Source: Acidovorax sp. | GTDB taxonomy: Bacteria > Pseudomonadota > Gammaproteobacteria > Burkholderiales > Burkholderiaceae_C | NCBI GenBank assembly: GCA_018780365.1 | Contig: JADMJR010000201.1 | Coordinates: 1 to 33,411 of the forward strand | Reading direction: 5' to 3' | Length of the DNA: 33,411 nucleotides | Shown: positions 1-9,402 of the stretch, in pieces | Layout: every line of letters starts with the position of its first letter | Numbering within the stretch: the stretch's first letter is position 1 | Notes under the pieces: model-generated | What the model saw: the letters and a program-made list of their open reading frames with translations, nothing else | What the model was told of the DNA's origin: nothing | Database searches by the model: none | Position numbers and translations under genes: made by a program

Positions 1-2
1 TG

Positions 3-404
3 ATCCCGCTGATGCAGGCGCAGGGCAACGACGAGGAGCAGGCCGCCATCGTGCTCGGTGCCACCGGCTGGCAGACCTTTTGGTACGTGACCCTGCCCAA
101 CATCAAGTGGGGCCTGCTGTATGGCGTGATCCTGTGCAATGCACGGGCCATGGGTGAGTTTGGCGCGGTGTCGGTGGTGTCGGGCCACATCCGGGGGCAG
201 ACCAACACCATCCCGCTGCACGTCGAAATTCTCTACAACGAATACCAGTCGGTGGCGGCCTTTGCGGCGGCCTCGCTGCTGGCCTTGCTGGCCCTGGTCA
301 CGCTGGTCATCAAGACCATTGCAGAACACCGCAACGAGCAGGCCCTCAAGGCCTCGGCCGAATTGCCCCCCGAGCGGCCCGCACCCGCACCAGTCGCCCG
401 CTGA
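3..404 (+). CDS. cysW: Sulfate/thiosulfate ABC transporter permease CysW, C-terminal part
   Basis: This is the 3' part of an inner-membrane permease gene; the 5' end lies outside the window, and the open frame runs from the first bases. CysW pairs with CysT and the ATPase CysA to import sulfate or thiosulfate for cysteine synthesis. The visible part holds the cytoplasmic coupling loop that docks on the ATPase, with the family pattern around the [20 protein letters not shown] stretch. It is followed by [20 protein letters not shown], which is very characteristic of CysW. One last hydrophobic helix ([19 protein letters not shown]) and a short Pro/Ala-rich tail end the protein. The stop lies 11 bp before cysA, so the two are almost surely one operon. 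Confidence 0.93.
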   Translation: MPLMQAQGNDEEQAAIVLGATGWQTFWYVTLPNIKWGLLYGVILCNARAMGEFGAVSVVSGHIRGQTNTIPLHVEILYNEYQSVAAFAAASLLALLALVTLVIKTIAEHRNEQALKASAELPPERPAPAPVAR

Positions 405-415
405 AGGAAAAGACC

Positions 416-1540
416 ATGAGCATTGAAATCCGTAACGTCAGCAAGCAGTTCGGCAACTTCCAGGCGCTGCGCGACGTGAGCCTGGACATCGCATCGGGCG
501 AACTCATCGCGCTGCTCGGCCCCTCAGGCTGCGGCAAGACCACGCTGCTGCGCATCATCGCGGGGCTGGAGACGGCCGATGTGGGCACCATCCACTTCAG
601 CGGCGAAGACACGACCGACGTGCATGTGCGCGAGCGCAACGTGGGCTTCGTGTTCCAGCACTACGCGCTGTTCCGCCACATGACGGTGTTCGAGAACGTG
701 GCTTTCGGCCTGCGCGTGAAGCCGCGCAGCGAGCGCCCGAGCGAGGCGCAGATCAAGCCGAAGGTGACCGACCTGCTCAAGCTCGTGCAGCTCGACTGGC
801 TGGCCGACCGCTACCCCTCGCAGCTGTCCGGCGGCCAGCGCCAGCGCATCGCGCTGGCCCGTGCCCTGGCCGTGGAGCCCAAGGTGCTGCTGCTCGACGA
901 ACCCTTCGGCGCCCTGGACGCCAAGGTGCGCAAGGAACTGCGCCGCTGGCTGCGCCGCCTGCACGACGAACTGCATGTCACCTCGATCTTCGTGACCCAC
1001 GACCAGGAAGAGGCGCTGGAAGTGGCCGACCGCGTGGTGGTGATCAACCAGGGCCGCATTGAGCAAAGCGGCTCGCCCCAGCAGGTGTGGGACCAGCCCG
1101 CCAGCCCGTTTGTCTATGGCTTTTTGGGCGACGTCAATCTGTTCCATGGCCGTGCGCACGAAGGTTTGGTGCACCTGGACGGCATGCAGCTCGACTCGCC
1201 TGAGCACCAGACTGCCCAGAACGCCAAGGCCTTTGCCTATGTGCGGCCGCACGACCTGGATGTGGAGCGCTATTCGCCCGGCGCGGGTCTGGACGCTGCG
1301 GGCCGCCCGCGTGGCATCGTGGCCCAGCTCAGCCGCGCCATTGTGGTGGGGCCGATTGCGCGGCTGGAACTTATTCCCTCGGGCGATCACAAACCAGCGG
1401 ACAATGCGTCCCCAGACCCCTTGATCGAAGCGCAGATCCCTGCGCAGCAGTTCAAGGAAATGGGTTTCAAAGAGGGCGAAACGCTGGTGGTGACACCACG
1501 CCGCGCCCGGGTTTTTCTGGATCACGCCGCTGGTATCTGA
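416..1540 (+). CDS. cysA: Sulfate/thiosulfate ABC transporter ATP-binding protein CysA
   Basis: This is the 374-residue ATPase subunit of the sulfate importer, acting on the cytoplasmic face with CysT/CysW. All nucleotide-binding motifs are visible: Walker [10 protein letters not shown] (about 35-43), Q-loop Gln81, signature LSGGQ (137-141), Walker B VLLLDEP (157-163) and the H-loop His195. The region after residue 235 is the TOBE-type regulatory domain, with the [10 protein letters not shown] stretch usual in CysA. The ATG follows a GAAGGAAAAG ribosome site. It lies 11 bp downstream of cysW. A dispersed 3'-UTR repeat begins four bases after the stop, which suggests the operon ends here. Length is normal for the family. 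Confidence 0.96.
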   Translation: MSIEIRNVSKQFGNFQALRDVSLDIASGELIALLGPSGCGKTTLLRIIAGLETADVGTIHFSGEDTTDVHVRERNVGFVFQHYALFRHMTVFENVAFGLRVKPRSERPSEAQIKPKVTDLLKLVQLDWLADRYPSQLSGGQRQRIALARALAVEPKVLLLDEPFGALDAKVRKELRRWLRRLHDELHVTSIFVTHDQEEALEVADRVVVINQGRIEQSGSPQQVWDQPASPFVYGFLGDVNLFHGRAHEGLVHLDGMQLDSPEHQTAQNAKAFAYVRPHDLDVERYSPGAGLDAAGRPRGIVAQLSRAIVVGPIARLELIPSGDHKPADNASPDPLIEAQIPAQQFKEMGFKEGETLVVTPRRARVFLDHAAGI

Positions 1541-1544
1541 TTCC

Positions 1545-1623
1545 CCCTGAGCCGCTGCGCGTCTTCCCCCTGAGGGGGACGCACCCGGTGGACTGGCGGA
1601 GCCAGATCCACGGGTGCACTGGC
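1545..1623 (+). repeat. Dispersed 3'-UTR repeat, copy A
   Basis: This stretch begins just after the cysA stop with CCCTGAG, contains the small palindrome TTCCCCC-TGA-GGGGGA, and ends in GCACTGGC. A second copy lies at 32710-32789 in the opposite orientation, just after the stop of the tctC-family gene. Each copy therefore reads 3' of its gene in the gene's own direction. The G/C palindrome could act as an RNA-end or stability hairpin; this role is inferred. Confidence 0.8.
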
Positions 1624-1684
1624 ATGGGCCTCGCCGGCTTCGTGTTCAGCGCCTTCGGCAACTGCGATTGGATGAGGGATAAGA

Positions 1685-2227
1685 ATGATGGTTTTGTTGA
1701 ACTGGATCGACCAGGCCCCGCGCCGCGTGCTGGCACTGATCAGCGTGGCCTGCGTGGCGATGCTGGCTTTTGGCATGTACCTGCAGCATGTGGTGGGCCT
1801 GGAGCCATGCCCCATGTGCATCGTGCAGCGCTATGCTCTCATTGGTGTAGCAATCTTCACAGGTCTGGCAAGCGCTAGGGGCTCAAAAGGCTGGTGGATG
1901 GGCTGGGGCGCGCTGGCCCTGATCGCATCCGGCTTCGGCGCCTTCGTGGCCGCCCGCCAGAGCTGGCTGCAGTGGTACCCGCCCGAAGTCGCCACCTGCG
2001 GCCGCGACTTCTACGGCATGATCGAAAACTACCCCATCAGCCGCGCCATCCCCATGATCTTCCGCGGCTCGGGCGACTGCGCGGCGATTGACTGGACCTT
2101 CCTGGGTGGCTCGATTGCCAACTGGTCGTTCGTTTGTTTTGTGGGGTTTGGGTTGGTGCTGCTGGCGCTGTTGGTGCGCGGCCTCCAAGGTGGGCGCGGC
2201 AGCGGTTCGGGCTATTCGATGGCTTGA
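1685..2227 (+). CDS. dsbB: Disulfide bond formation protein B
   Basis: This inner-membrane quinone reductase reoxidises periplasmic DsbA, sustaining disulfide formation in exported proteins. The 180-residue product has the four hydrophobic helices of DsbB. The first periplasmic loop carries the redox pair Cys42-Pro-Met-Cys45 in EPCPMCIVQRY, and the second loop carries Cys105 (ATCGRDF) and Cys132 (GSGDCAAID). Both disulfide pairs are thus present. The first of two adjacent ATGs was chosen; ATGAGGGATAAG just upstream gives a modest ribosome site, and the second Met codon is equally possible. It stands alone between the cysA 3' repeat and a strong two-way terminator. Confidence 0.95.
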   Translation: MMVLLNWIDQAPRRVLALISVACVAMLAFGMYLQHVVGLEPCPMCIVQRYALIGVAIFTGLASARGSKGWWMGWGALALIASGFGAFVAARQSWLQWYPPEVATCGRDFYGMIENYPISRAIPMIFRGSGDCAAIDWTFLGGSIANWSFVCFVGFGLVLLALLVRGLQGGRGSGSGYSMA

Positions 2228-2258
2228 GGCTGAGGCCGGTGATGCCCCGGATTTTGTG

Positions 2259-2286
2259 AAAAAGGCGCTCCCCGGAGCGCCTTTTT
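2259..2286. terminator. Bidirectional intrinsic terminator between dsbB and a convergent small gene
   Basis: A perfect stem AAAAAGGCGCTCC pairs with GGAGCGCCTTTTT around CC. It has a T-run on the plus strand and the matching A-run on the other side, so it can work in both directions. It lies 32 bp after the dsbB stop and about 110 bp after the stop of the minus-strand gene at 2395. Confidence 0.88.
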
Positions 2287-2394
2287 GCATGGCTGGGCCG
2301 GTTCCAAATGGCGGGTGGCCTTGCTCTGAGGTGACGTCCCTTGGGTTGTGTTTTCGCCTCACCAGCGCGGGGCCTGCAACGCTGCTGGTGCGCG

Positions 2395-2613
2395 CTAACT
2401 GAAAACAACGTCTCCAGCGTCCAAAGACGGCGGGCGCAAAAGGTCCTCGTTGATGCCCATGGTCTGGCTGGCGCGTTCCACGGCCTGCCACAGGGGCGCC
2501 GGCATTTGCAAAATCTCTTCGGGTGAGGAGGAGCGCGCTATCCACGCGCTGATTTGCAGGTGCTGCTCGCGGGTGAGCAGGTCCAGGTTCAGCATCTCGT
2601 CGATGATCTTCAT
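2395..2613 (-). CDS. Small protein of unknown function (72 aa)
   Basis: I do not recognise a named family. The start at MKIIDEMLNL was chosen because the upstream extension of the open frame is Arg/Cys/Pro-rich and does not look like protein. The product is helical in character, acidic, with no membrane segment and no Cys. It has a repeated pattern of hydrophobic residues (LLTREQHLQISAWI, then PAPLWQAVERAS). It lies 176 bp downstream of the GST-like gene on the same strand and may share its transcript. It ends at a two-way terminator. Function cannot be inferred. Confidence 0.6.
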   Translation of the reverse strand: MKIIDEMLNLDLLTREQHLQISAWIARSSSPEEILQMPAPLWQAVERASQTMGINEDLLRPPSLDAGDVVFS

Positions 2614-2789
2614 CTTTGGTGAATCAGTGGTTCTTTGGTGGGGCTTTGCAGCCGCGACGCCTGGGAAGGTCTTGTATTGCACATGGCAGCGCCTTTCCGA
2701 AACAGGCCGCACGGTGCCGAAAGTTGATTTTGCGTCACACGGGCTGCCTGAAGCACAGGGTGCCCGCAGCACCGATTTCAAGCAGGGCC

Positions 2790-3470
2790 TCATTGATGGA
2801 ACGGGCCTGCGGCCTCAGCATGGTGCGGAAACGGCTCCCCCTCGGTGTCATCCACCCACGCCGGCCACTTGTGCATCACGCTTTCAAACAGGCTGCTCGC
2901 TTGCCATTGCGAGAGCCAGGCCTGCAGGTGTGGCCAGGGCTGTGCGTCCCACCAGGCGATGTCGATGCCCGCAAACTGCCGCACAAAAGGCGCGATGGCC
3001 ATGTCGGCCAGTGTTGCGTGGTTGCCGAACAGGCAGTGATGTCCCCCCAGCCGCACTTCCAGCCCTTGCAGCCATTCCATCGCCTGTTTGCGGGCCAGGG
3101 GGGCGTCGGCTTCGGGGTGGCGGTTGGGGTATTTGCAGCGGTCCAGCGCCTGCTTGAAGGGGCCGTCGCATTCAGCCACCAGTGCCAGCATGGCGTTCAC
3201 ATCGCCGTGGCTCGGGGTGAGCCAGCCGGCGGGGTCGTTTTGGGCCAATGCCCATTGCATGATGTCCAGGCTTTGTTCCAGCACCTGCCCATCCAGCAGC
3301 ACCAGCACGGGCACGGTGGCTTTGGGCGATGCCTGCAGCAAACCCTGTGGCTTGTTCCTCAGCACCACCTCACGCAACTCGCACACTTGGCCGCTCACGG
3401 CCAAGGCCAGTCGGGCGCGCATGGCGTAGGGGCAGCGGCGAAAGGAATAGAGAACGGGCAGGGTGCTCAC
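2790..3470 (-). CDS. Glutathione S-transferase-fold protein with a CPYA motif
   Basis: This 226-residue protein has an N-terminal thioredoxin/glutaredoxin fold (about 5-78) with Cys13-Pro-Tyr-Ala in the position of the glutathione-active residue. The TVPVL segment with the cis-Pro follows, then an all-helical GST C-terminal domain (about 85-210). Such GSTs use a Cys and usually act as thiol transferases or dehalogenase-like enzymes rather than classical conjugating GSTs; the substrate cannot be read from sequence. Its ATG overlaps the end of trhO by 4 bp, so the two are translationally coupled. Length is normal. The family call is firm; the exact activity is not. Confidence 0.85.
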   Translation of the reverse strand: MSTLPVLYSFRRCPYAMRARLALAVSGQVCELREVVLRNKPQGLLQASPKATVPVLVLLDGQVLEQSLDIMQWALAQNDPAGWLTPSHGDVNAMLALVAECDGPFKQALDRCKYPNRHPEADAPLARKQAMEWLQGLEVRLGGHHCLFGNHATLADMAIAPFVRQFAGIDIAWWDAQPWPHLQAWLSQWQASSLFESVMHKWPAWVDDTEGEPFPHHAEAAGPFHQ

Positions 3471-4465
3471 GTGGCTTCGTCCTCGCGTCCGCCCGTATCC
3501 TGGTTGGTGGACCGCACCGGGTGGCCCGGTTGCCGCGCGCCGATGTGTTCTTTGCCACGCTGCGTGGCCAGCTGCATTTGCCGCTCGCGCTCGGCCAGGG
3601 CGCGTTCTTGCTCAGGTGTGCGGGTGCCGTGGCAGTACGGGCAGCTCACGCCCGCCACGTAGTGGGGCGACTGCAGCTCGGTCTCGCCCAGTGGCATGCG
3701 GCAGGATCGGCACAGCTGGTGGTGGCCAGGCACCAGGCCGTGGCCCACGGACACGCGTTCGTCGAACACAAAACAGTCGCCATGCCAGCGGCTGGACTCC
3801 TCGGGCACGGTTTCCAGGTACTTGAGGATGCCGCCTTCCAGGTGATACACCTCGCCAAAGCCTTGTGATTTGAGGAAAGCGGTGGATTTTTCGCAGCGGA
3901 TGCCGCCCGTGCAGAACATGGCCACGCGCGGTTTGTCGGCCAGCACGCCGCCCGGTTGCGACTGCTGCGCCACCCAGGCCGGAAACTCCGCAAAGGTCTG
4001 GGTGTGCGGGTTGATGGCGCGCTCGAAGCTGCCAATGCCCACCTCGTAGTCGTTGCGTGTGTCCACCACCACCACGCCGGGGTCGTCGATCAGCGCGTTC
4101 CAGTCCTCGGGCTTCACGTAGGTGCCGGCGTTGCGCGCGGGGTTCAGGCCCGGCACGCCCAGGGTCACGATCTCGCGCTTGAGCCGCACCCGCATGCGGT
4201 AGAAGGGCATGCGCTCGGCCAATGCCTCCTTGTGCTGCAGGGCGGCAAAGCGTGCGTCGCTGCGCAGCCAGTCCAGCACCGTGTGCACGCCCTGTGGCTC
4301 GCCCGCGATGGTGCCGTTGATGCCCTCGGGCGCGAGCAGCAGCATGCCGCGCACGCCATGGGCGTCGCACAGCGACTGCAGGGGCTCTCGCAGGGCGGCA
4401 AAGTCCGGCAGGTCCACAAACTGGTAGAGCGCGGCGGTGAGAAAGCGGGGGGTGACCGGGTCCAC
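3467..4465 (-). CDS. trhO: tRNA uridine(34) hydroxylase TrhO (rhodanese family, YceA type)
   Basis: TrhO makes 5-hydroxyuridine at the wobble position of certain tRNAs in the cytoplasm. The 332-residue product has the N-terminal acylphosphatase-like domain ([11 protein letters not shown], about 42-52). A rhodanese domain follows (about 120-225) with Cys185 in [10 protein letters not shown], the diagnostic loop. A C-terminal zinc-finger-like part has Cys252/Cys255 and Cys275/Cys278. The tail is rich in charged residues and probably disordered. The open frame begins with GTG, with no in-frame ATG nearby and no clear Shine-Dalgarno sequence, so the start may be a few codons off. It overlaps the GST-like gene by 4 bp. 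Confidence 0.93.
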   Translation of the reverse strand: MDPVTPRFLTAALYQFVDLPDFAALREPLQSLCDAHGVRGMLLLAPEGINGTIAGEPQGVHTVLDWLRSDARFAALQHKEALAERMPFYRMRVRLKREIVTLGVPGLNPARNAGTYVKPEDWNALIDDPGVVVVDTRNDYEVGIGSFERAINPHTQTFAEFPAWVAQQSQPGGVLADKPRVAMFCTGGIRCEKSTAFLKSQGFGEVYHLEGGILKYLETVPEESSRWHGDCFVFDERVSVGHGLVPGHHQLCRSCRMPLGETELQSPHYVAGVSCPYCHGTRTPEQERALAERERQMQLATQRGKEHIGARQPGHPVRSTNQDTGGREDEAT

Positions 4466-4555
4466 GAAATGGTTGAATTTGGGGGAAGGGGGTGATGATA
4501 GCTGTCACCTTTCGTTACGATGCAGGGTCACCAACGCTGTTTCCAAGGTGGTTGT

Positions 4556-6184
4556 ATGAGCAAGGAATCCACGATCCATCTGTTCCGCCGGCTCGAACAG
4601 CTCAACGGCATTGGTGCGGCGCTCTCGCGCGAGCGGGACATCGACCGGCTGCTGGAGAACATCCTGGAGGCCGCCAAGACCATCACCGGTGCCGACGGGG
4701 GCACGCTCTACAGCGTGACGGAGGACCAGACGGCCCTCAAGTTCGAGATCCTGCGCACCGACTCGCTGGACATTCGCCTGGGCGGCACCACGGGCAAACC
4801 CATCGACCTGCCGCTGCTGCCCCTGCGCGCCGCCGATGGTGCACCCAACGATTCGCTGGTGGCTGCGCATGCCGCCATCCATGACCGCACAGTGAACATT
4901 GCCGACGCCTACAGCGCGGCGGGGTTTGATTTTTCGGGCACGCGGGCGTTTGACCAGCGCACGGGCTACCGGTCGCAGTCGTTCCTGACGGTGCCCATGA
5001 AGAACCACGACCGCGAACTCATCGGCGTGCTGCAGCTCATCAATGCGCGCGACCCGGACACGGGCGAGGTCATCACGTTCTCGCAGGCCGACCAGAGCCT
5101 GGCCGAGTCGCTGGCCTCGCAGGCGGCCATTGCGCTCACCAACCGGCTGCTCATCACGCAGCTCGAACGCCTGTTCGAGTCGTTCGTGAACCTCATCAAC
5201 CTGGCCATCGACGAAAAGTCACCTTACACCGGCGGCCACTGCCAGCGCGTGCCCGCCCTCACCATGATGCTGGCCGAGGCCGTGGACGCCACGCGCGAGG
5301 GGCCGCTGGCGGATTTCGCGATGAGCGACCGCGACCGCTATGAGCTCAAGATGGCGGGCCTGCTGCACGACTGCGGCAAGATCACCACCCCCGTGCATGT
5401 GGTGGACAAAGCCACCAAGCTGCAGACGATTTTTGACCGCATCGGCCTGGTGGACACGCGTTTTGAAGTGCTCAAGCGCGACGCCGAGCTGGCCGCGCTG
5501 CGCCGCCAGCTGTCGCTGCGCCCGGTGGTGGATGCGCGCGCCGAAGGCCAGGAGCTGCAGGGCCTGCAGCAGGAGATCCATACGCTGGAGGACGAGCGCA
5601 ACTTTCTGCGCCGCTGCAACACCGGCACCGAGGCCATGCGCCCCGAGGACCAGCAGCGCGTGCGCGACATCGCCGTGATGCGGCACTGGCGCAACCCGCA
5701 GGGTGTGCAGACGAGCTTTTTGACGGCCGAGGAGGTGGAGAACCTCACCATCCGCGCGGGCACGTTGACGCAGGCCGAGCGCGACACCATCAACTACCAC
5801 ATCGTTGCCACCATCAAGATGCTGGAGACGCTGCCCTGGCCGCGCCACCTCAAAAATGTGCCCGAGTACGCAGGCGGCCACCACGAGCGCATGGACGGCA
5901 AGGGCTACCCACGCGGCCTCACGCGCGAGCAGATGTCGCTGCAGGCCCGCATGATGGGCATTGCCGACATCTTCGAGGCACTGACGGCCGCCGACCGGCC
6001 CTACAAAAGCGGCATGACCTTGTCGCAGGCGCTGGCCATCATGTGCCGGATGCGCGACAACGGGCACATCGACCCGGACCTGTTCGAGGTGTTTGTGCGC
6101 GAGGGGGTGTACCTGCGCTACGGGCAGGCGTTTTTGGAGGCGGGGCAGGTGGATGTGGTGGACATTGCGGCGCTGGGGTTCTAG
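4556..6184 (+). CDS. GAF and HD-GYP domain protein, probable cyclic-di-GMP phosphodiesterase
   Basis: The 542-residue product has an N-terminal GAF sensor domain (about 15-200), a linker helix, and an HD-GYP hydrolase domain. The metal motif HD is at 271-272 (LLHDCGK), and HHExxDGxGYP is intact at 442-452. HD-GYP proteins hydrolyse cyclic-di-GMP to pGpG or GMP. Oddly, the two halves of the HD-GYP domain are separated by about 170 residues instead of the usual 60-65; the extra part includes a charged coiled-coil-like stretch (about 330-355). The ATG was chosen because AAGGTGG sits 4 bp upstream; an ATG 36 bp earlier lacks a ribosome site. It has no membrane segment. The same-strand gene 100 bp downstream is a GGDEF-EAL protein. 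Confidence 0.92.
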   Translation: MSKESTIHLFRRLEQLNGIGAALSRERDIDRLLENILEAAKTITGADGGTLYSVTEDQTALKFEILRTDSLDIRLGGTTGKPIDLPLLPLRAADGAPNDSLVAAHAAIHDRTVNIADAYSAAGFDFSGTRAFDQRTGYRSQSFLTVPMKNHDRELIGVLQLINARDPDTGEVITFSQADQSLAESLASQAAIALTNRLLITQLERLFESFVNLINLAIDEKSPYTGGHCQRVPALTMMLAEAVDATREGPLADFAMSDRDRYELKMAGLLHDCGKITTPVHVVDKATKLQTIFDRIGLVDTRFEVLKRDAELAALRRQLSLRPVVDARAEGQELQGLQQEIHTLEDERNFLRRCNTGTEAMRPEDQQRVRDIAVMRHWRNPQGVQTSFLTAEEVENLTIRAGTLTQAERDTINYHIVATIKMLETLPWPRHLKNVPEYAGGHHERMDGKGYPRGLTREQMSLQARMMGIADIFEALTAADRPYKSGMTLSQALAIMCRMRDNGHIDPDLFEVFVREGVYLRYGQAFLEAGQVDVVDIAALGF

Positions 6185-6284
6185 GGCGTGCCCCCATGCA
6201 CGATTCCATTAACATGTTGAAACGCTTGAGCCGCCGCCCAATCCGCGCCCTGACCCGTGTCCTGACCTTTTCGAGGGGCCTTGC

Positions 6285-9200
6285 TTGCTGACCTCCAGGC
6301 TTCGTGCTTCTGTGATTCACAGGCTGTCCCTGTCGATATGGGGATTGTTTCTGGGCTTGGTGCTTCTTCTCTCGCTGCTGGGATATGCCGCGATGAGTGC
6401 CGTGGCGGATCGCGTGGTGCCGCTGGTGATGCGCCAGGCGGTGGAATTGCGCGCGCAGGCGGTCGAGGGGCTTTTTATCCAGGCAGGGCAGAGCGCCCAA
6501 CAGGTGCAGCAGGATTTGCTGACGCGGCTGCGCGCTGCCGATACCGAGGCCGCCCTGAGCCGGTTCGATGAGCTGTTTGCGCGCGGCCCGGACGGGCTCT
6601 GGCGCCTGCGGCCCGGGAAGGTGGATACGGCCAATGCGCCCACCCTGTACCTGCACCATGGCCCCAATGGCCCGGACGAATCCACGCGTGTGCGCGCTGC
6701 CGTCAGCTACGACCTGCTGAGGGAGCGGGGGCCTGCGCTGGTGCCGCCATTTTTTTCCGCGTACATGGATTTTGTGGAAGACGGCCTGATGGTCTATGCG
6801 CGTGGCGTGGATTGGGGCAGTGGTGCCACCGCAGACGCCAGCAATGCCGACTACCCCACCATGCGGGGCGCAGACCCCCAGCGCAACTCGGAGCGGCGCA
6901 TCTTCTGGACGCCGGTGTATTTTGACGAGCAGGCCAAGGCCTGGATGGTGTCGGTGATCCAGCCCCTGGACTGGCAGGGGCGCTGGGTGGGCACGGTGGG
7001 CCACGACCTGTCGATTGAAACCCTGATCGACGCTGTGGCCGCCAGGCGTGACCAGGTAGGCGTGCAACTGATCCTGAGCGCGGAGGGGGAGCTGATCTCC
7101 CATCCCGACCTGAGGGACCGCATTGCCGCTGCGAGTGGCCAGCTTCAGATCGCCAGCCTGAAGGACCCGTTGCTGGAGCAGGTGCACCACATGGTATCGA
7201 ACGCGCAAGCCGACCGGGGCGCGGGCCTGAGTGCCGACGGAACGCAATGGATTGCCTGGTCGCGCATCCGGGGGCCGCACTGGTACCAGATCTACCTCAT
7301 GCCCCAGTCGAGGGTGGATGGCCTGGTGATGTGGGGCATGCTGGGCCTGTGCGCCATCGGCCTGTTGGGGTTGATGCCGGTGCTGTGGTCCATGCGCCGA
7401 AGGGTGAACACACTGGTGGTGCGCCCGCTGCAGCGCCTGACGGAAGCCGTCGATACCCTGGGCCGGGGGCAGACGCCGACCCCCGTGGCGCTGGGCACGG
7501 AGGACGAACTTGGCCGCCTGGCCCGGGCCTTTGACGGCATGGTGTCCGAGCTCGTCCAGAAGCGCGCCATGGCGGCGGCGCATGCGCAGGCCTTGCAGAC
7601 CGAGGTGGATGAGCGGCGCCAGTACATGGTCAGCCTGGAGGAGGAGCGCGCCCGCCTGTTTGCGCTCCTTGGCGCGATGAACCTGGGCATCCTCTTCGTC
7701 ACCGCAGAGAACCAGGTGACCTATTGCAACCCCGCGTTCCTGACAATCTGGCGCATACAGGGCGATGAGGCCGCCTTCGTGGGCCGCTCTGCCCGCGACA
7801 TCTTCCATGCGGTGGGGCACGGGCCCTCGTCCCTGGCGGCCCTGGCGCGCCATGCGCAGGAGGCACTGCTGGCGCCAGGGCTGTCCAGCCGGTACGAGAT
7901 GGACGTTGGTGACGGGCAGACCCTGTTGCTGACATCGCACCCCGTGCATGACAGTGACAAGCGCTACATCGGGAGGCTCTGGATCCACGAGGATGTGACG
8001 CGCGAGCGCCAGACGGCGGCGCAGCTGATCTACCTCGCCGAGCGCGATGCCCTCACGGGCCTGTACAACCGGCGCAGGTTCGAGGACGAACTGCAGCGCT
8101 TCTTCCGGGGGCATGAGCGGCAGGAGCGCCAGGGCGCCTTGTTGTTCTTCGATCTCGATGAGTTCAAGGCCATCAACGACACGTTTGGCCACCGCACCGG
8201 CGACTCGGTGCTGGTGCGCGTGGGCAGCGATGTGCAGGCGCTGGTGCGCCAGACGGAAACCCTGTGCCGTCTGGGGGGTGACGAGTTCGCGGTGCTGATG
8301 CCCCATGCCTCGGTGGAGGACGCCCAGCGCCTGGCCGAGCGCATCGTCCGCGCCATTTCGCAGGGCCCTTTCTGCATCGAAGGGCAGAGCCTGAGGCTGA
8401 CGACCAGCCTGGGCATTGCCCTGGCGCCGCAACATGCCGGCAACGCCGAGGATCTGGTGGCCCATGCGGATGCCGCGATGTACCAGGCCAAGCACCTTGG
8501 CAAGAACTGCTGGTCCGTCTACCGGCCCGACCACCATGCATCGCAGGAAATGATCACGCGCCTGGCCTGGAACGACCGCATCTCCAGGGCCATCGAACAC
8601 GACCTGCTGCGCCTGCACTACCAAGGGGTGTATGACGCCGCCACCGGGGAACTGGCCCATCTGGAGGTGCTGATCCGCATGGTGGACGAGTCCGATGCCA
8701 CGCAGCTGATCGCGCCCCGGCAGTTCATCGGCTACGCGGAAAAGAGCGGCAAGATCCTGGAGATTGACCGCTGGGTGGCGCGCGAGAGCATTGCCCTGCT
8801 GGGCGCGCTGCCCCATCTTCCGGCGCTGGCGATCAACATCTCGGCGCGTTCGTTCGATGACCCCAGCCTTCCCGCCTACATCGCGGCCCAGTTGCAGGCG
8901 GCGGGCGTGGCGCCCCAGCGCCTGCTGGTGGAACTGACGGAAACCTCGGCGGTGTCGGACCTGCGCGATGCCGAGCGGTTCATCGACGCCTTGCGGCGCA
9001 CAGGGTGCCAGGTCTGCCTGGACGATTTCGGGACGGGTTTTGCATCGTTTGCCTACCTCAAACACCTCAAGGTGGACGTGCTGAAGATCGACGGGCTGTT
9101 CATCCGCAACCTCACCCGCGAGCACGACAACCAGGTGTTTGTCCGCGCCATCATCGACGTGGCCCGTGGGCTGGGCCGGCGCACGGTGGCAGAGTTCGTG

Positions 9201-9314
9201 GAGAGCCAGGAGATCTGGGACATGCTCAAGACGCTGGGTGTGGACATGGTGCAGGGATACCACCTGGACCAGCCGCAGGCCGGGCACCCTGCGCTGGCCG
9301 CCCCCACGGTGTAG
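6285..9314 (+). CDS. Membrane sensor GGDEF-EAL protein (periplasmic sensor, HAMP, PAS)
   Basis: This 1009-residue protein probably makes and/or degrades cyclic-di-GMP. In order it has a membrane helix (about 16-38), a periplasmic region of about 300 residues resembling a double-CACHE sensor, a second helix (about 343-366), a HAMP linker, a PAS domain (about 450-565), a GGDEF domain and an EAL domain. The GGDEF site is intact (664-668). The EAL signature reads EVL (794-796), keeping the metal Glu. Other EAL residues are kept: NIS, ELTE, DDFGTG (913-918) and LKIDG. The start is TTG, supported by GAGGGG 6 bp upstream; no in-frame ATG occurs before the first helix ends. It probably shares a promoter region with the HD-GYP gene. 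Confidence 0.92.
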   Translation: MLTSRLRASVIHRLSLSIWGLFLGLVLLLSLLGYAAMSAVADRVVPLVMRQAVELRAQAVEGLFIQAGQSAQQVQQDLLTRLRAADTEAALSRFDELFARGPDGLWRLRPGKVDTANAPTLYLHHGPNGPDESTRVRAAVSYDLLRERGPALVPPFFSAYMDFVEDGLMVYARGVDWGSGATADASNADYPTMRGADPQRNSERRIFWTPVYFDEQAKAWMVSVIQPLDWQGRWVGTVGHDLSIETLIDAVAARRDQVGVQLILSAEGELISHPDLRDRIAAASGQLQIASLKDPLLEQVHHMVSNAQADRGAGLSADGTQWIAWSRIRGPHWYQIYLMPQSRVDGLVMWGMLGLCAIGLLGLMPVLWSMRRRVNTLVVRPLQRLTEAVDTLGRGQTPTPVALGTEDELGRLARAFDGMVSELVQKRAMAAAHAQALQTEVDERRQYMVSLEEERARLFALLGAMNLGILFVTAENQVTYCNPAFLTIWRIQGDEAAFVGRSARDIFHAVGHGPSSLAALARHAQEALLAPGLSSRYEMDVGDGQTLLLTSHPVHDSDKRYIGRLWIHEDVTRERQTAAQLIYLAERDALTGLYNRRRFEDELQRFFRGHERQERQGALLFFDLDEFKAINDTFGHRTGDSVLVRVGSDVQALVRQTETLCRLGGDEFAVLMPHASVEDAQRLAERIVRAISQGPFCIEGQSLRLTTSLGIALAPQHAGNAEDLVAHADAAMYQAKHLGKNCWSVYRPDHHASQEMITRLAWNDRISRAIEHDLLRLHYQGVYDAATGELAHLEVLIRMVDESDATQLIAPRQFIGYAEKSGKILEIDRWVARESIALLGALPHLPALAINISARSFDDPSLPAYIAAQLQAAGVAPQRLLVELTETSAVSDLRDAERFIDALRRTGCQVCLDDFGTGFASFAYLKHLKVDVLKIDGLFIRNLTREHDNQVFVRAIIDVARGLGRRTVAEFVESQEIWDMLKTLGVDMVQGYHLDQPQAGHPALAAPTV

Positions 9315-9345
9315 ACACCGACGTGGGGCCTGTGCTGTCTTGTGG

Positions 9346-9379
9346 TATTGCTATAAATATAATAGCTATTAAGGCAATA
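9346..9379. repeat. A+T-rich palindromic element between convergent genes
   Basis: TATTGC and GCAATA bracket an A+T-rich core that contains the self-complementary AATAGCTATT. It lies between the ends of the convergent GGDEF-EAL and LysR genes and stands out from the G+C-rich surroundings. It may terminate transcription or be a short relative of the dispersed AGCTATCAAA repeats found elsewhere in the window. Neither role is proven. Confidence 0.5.
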
Positions 9380-9402
9380 TGGACGCGCGCAAACGGCCAA
9401 AT

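Noticed and set aside
6039..9287. A 1082-codon open frame on the minus strand opposite the first GGDEF-EAL gene
   Set aside because: It is a shadow of the G+C-rich third positions of the plus-strand gene: His/Gln/Arg-rich, without domains, and the plus frame has full family motifs.
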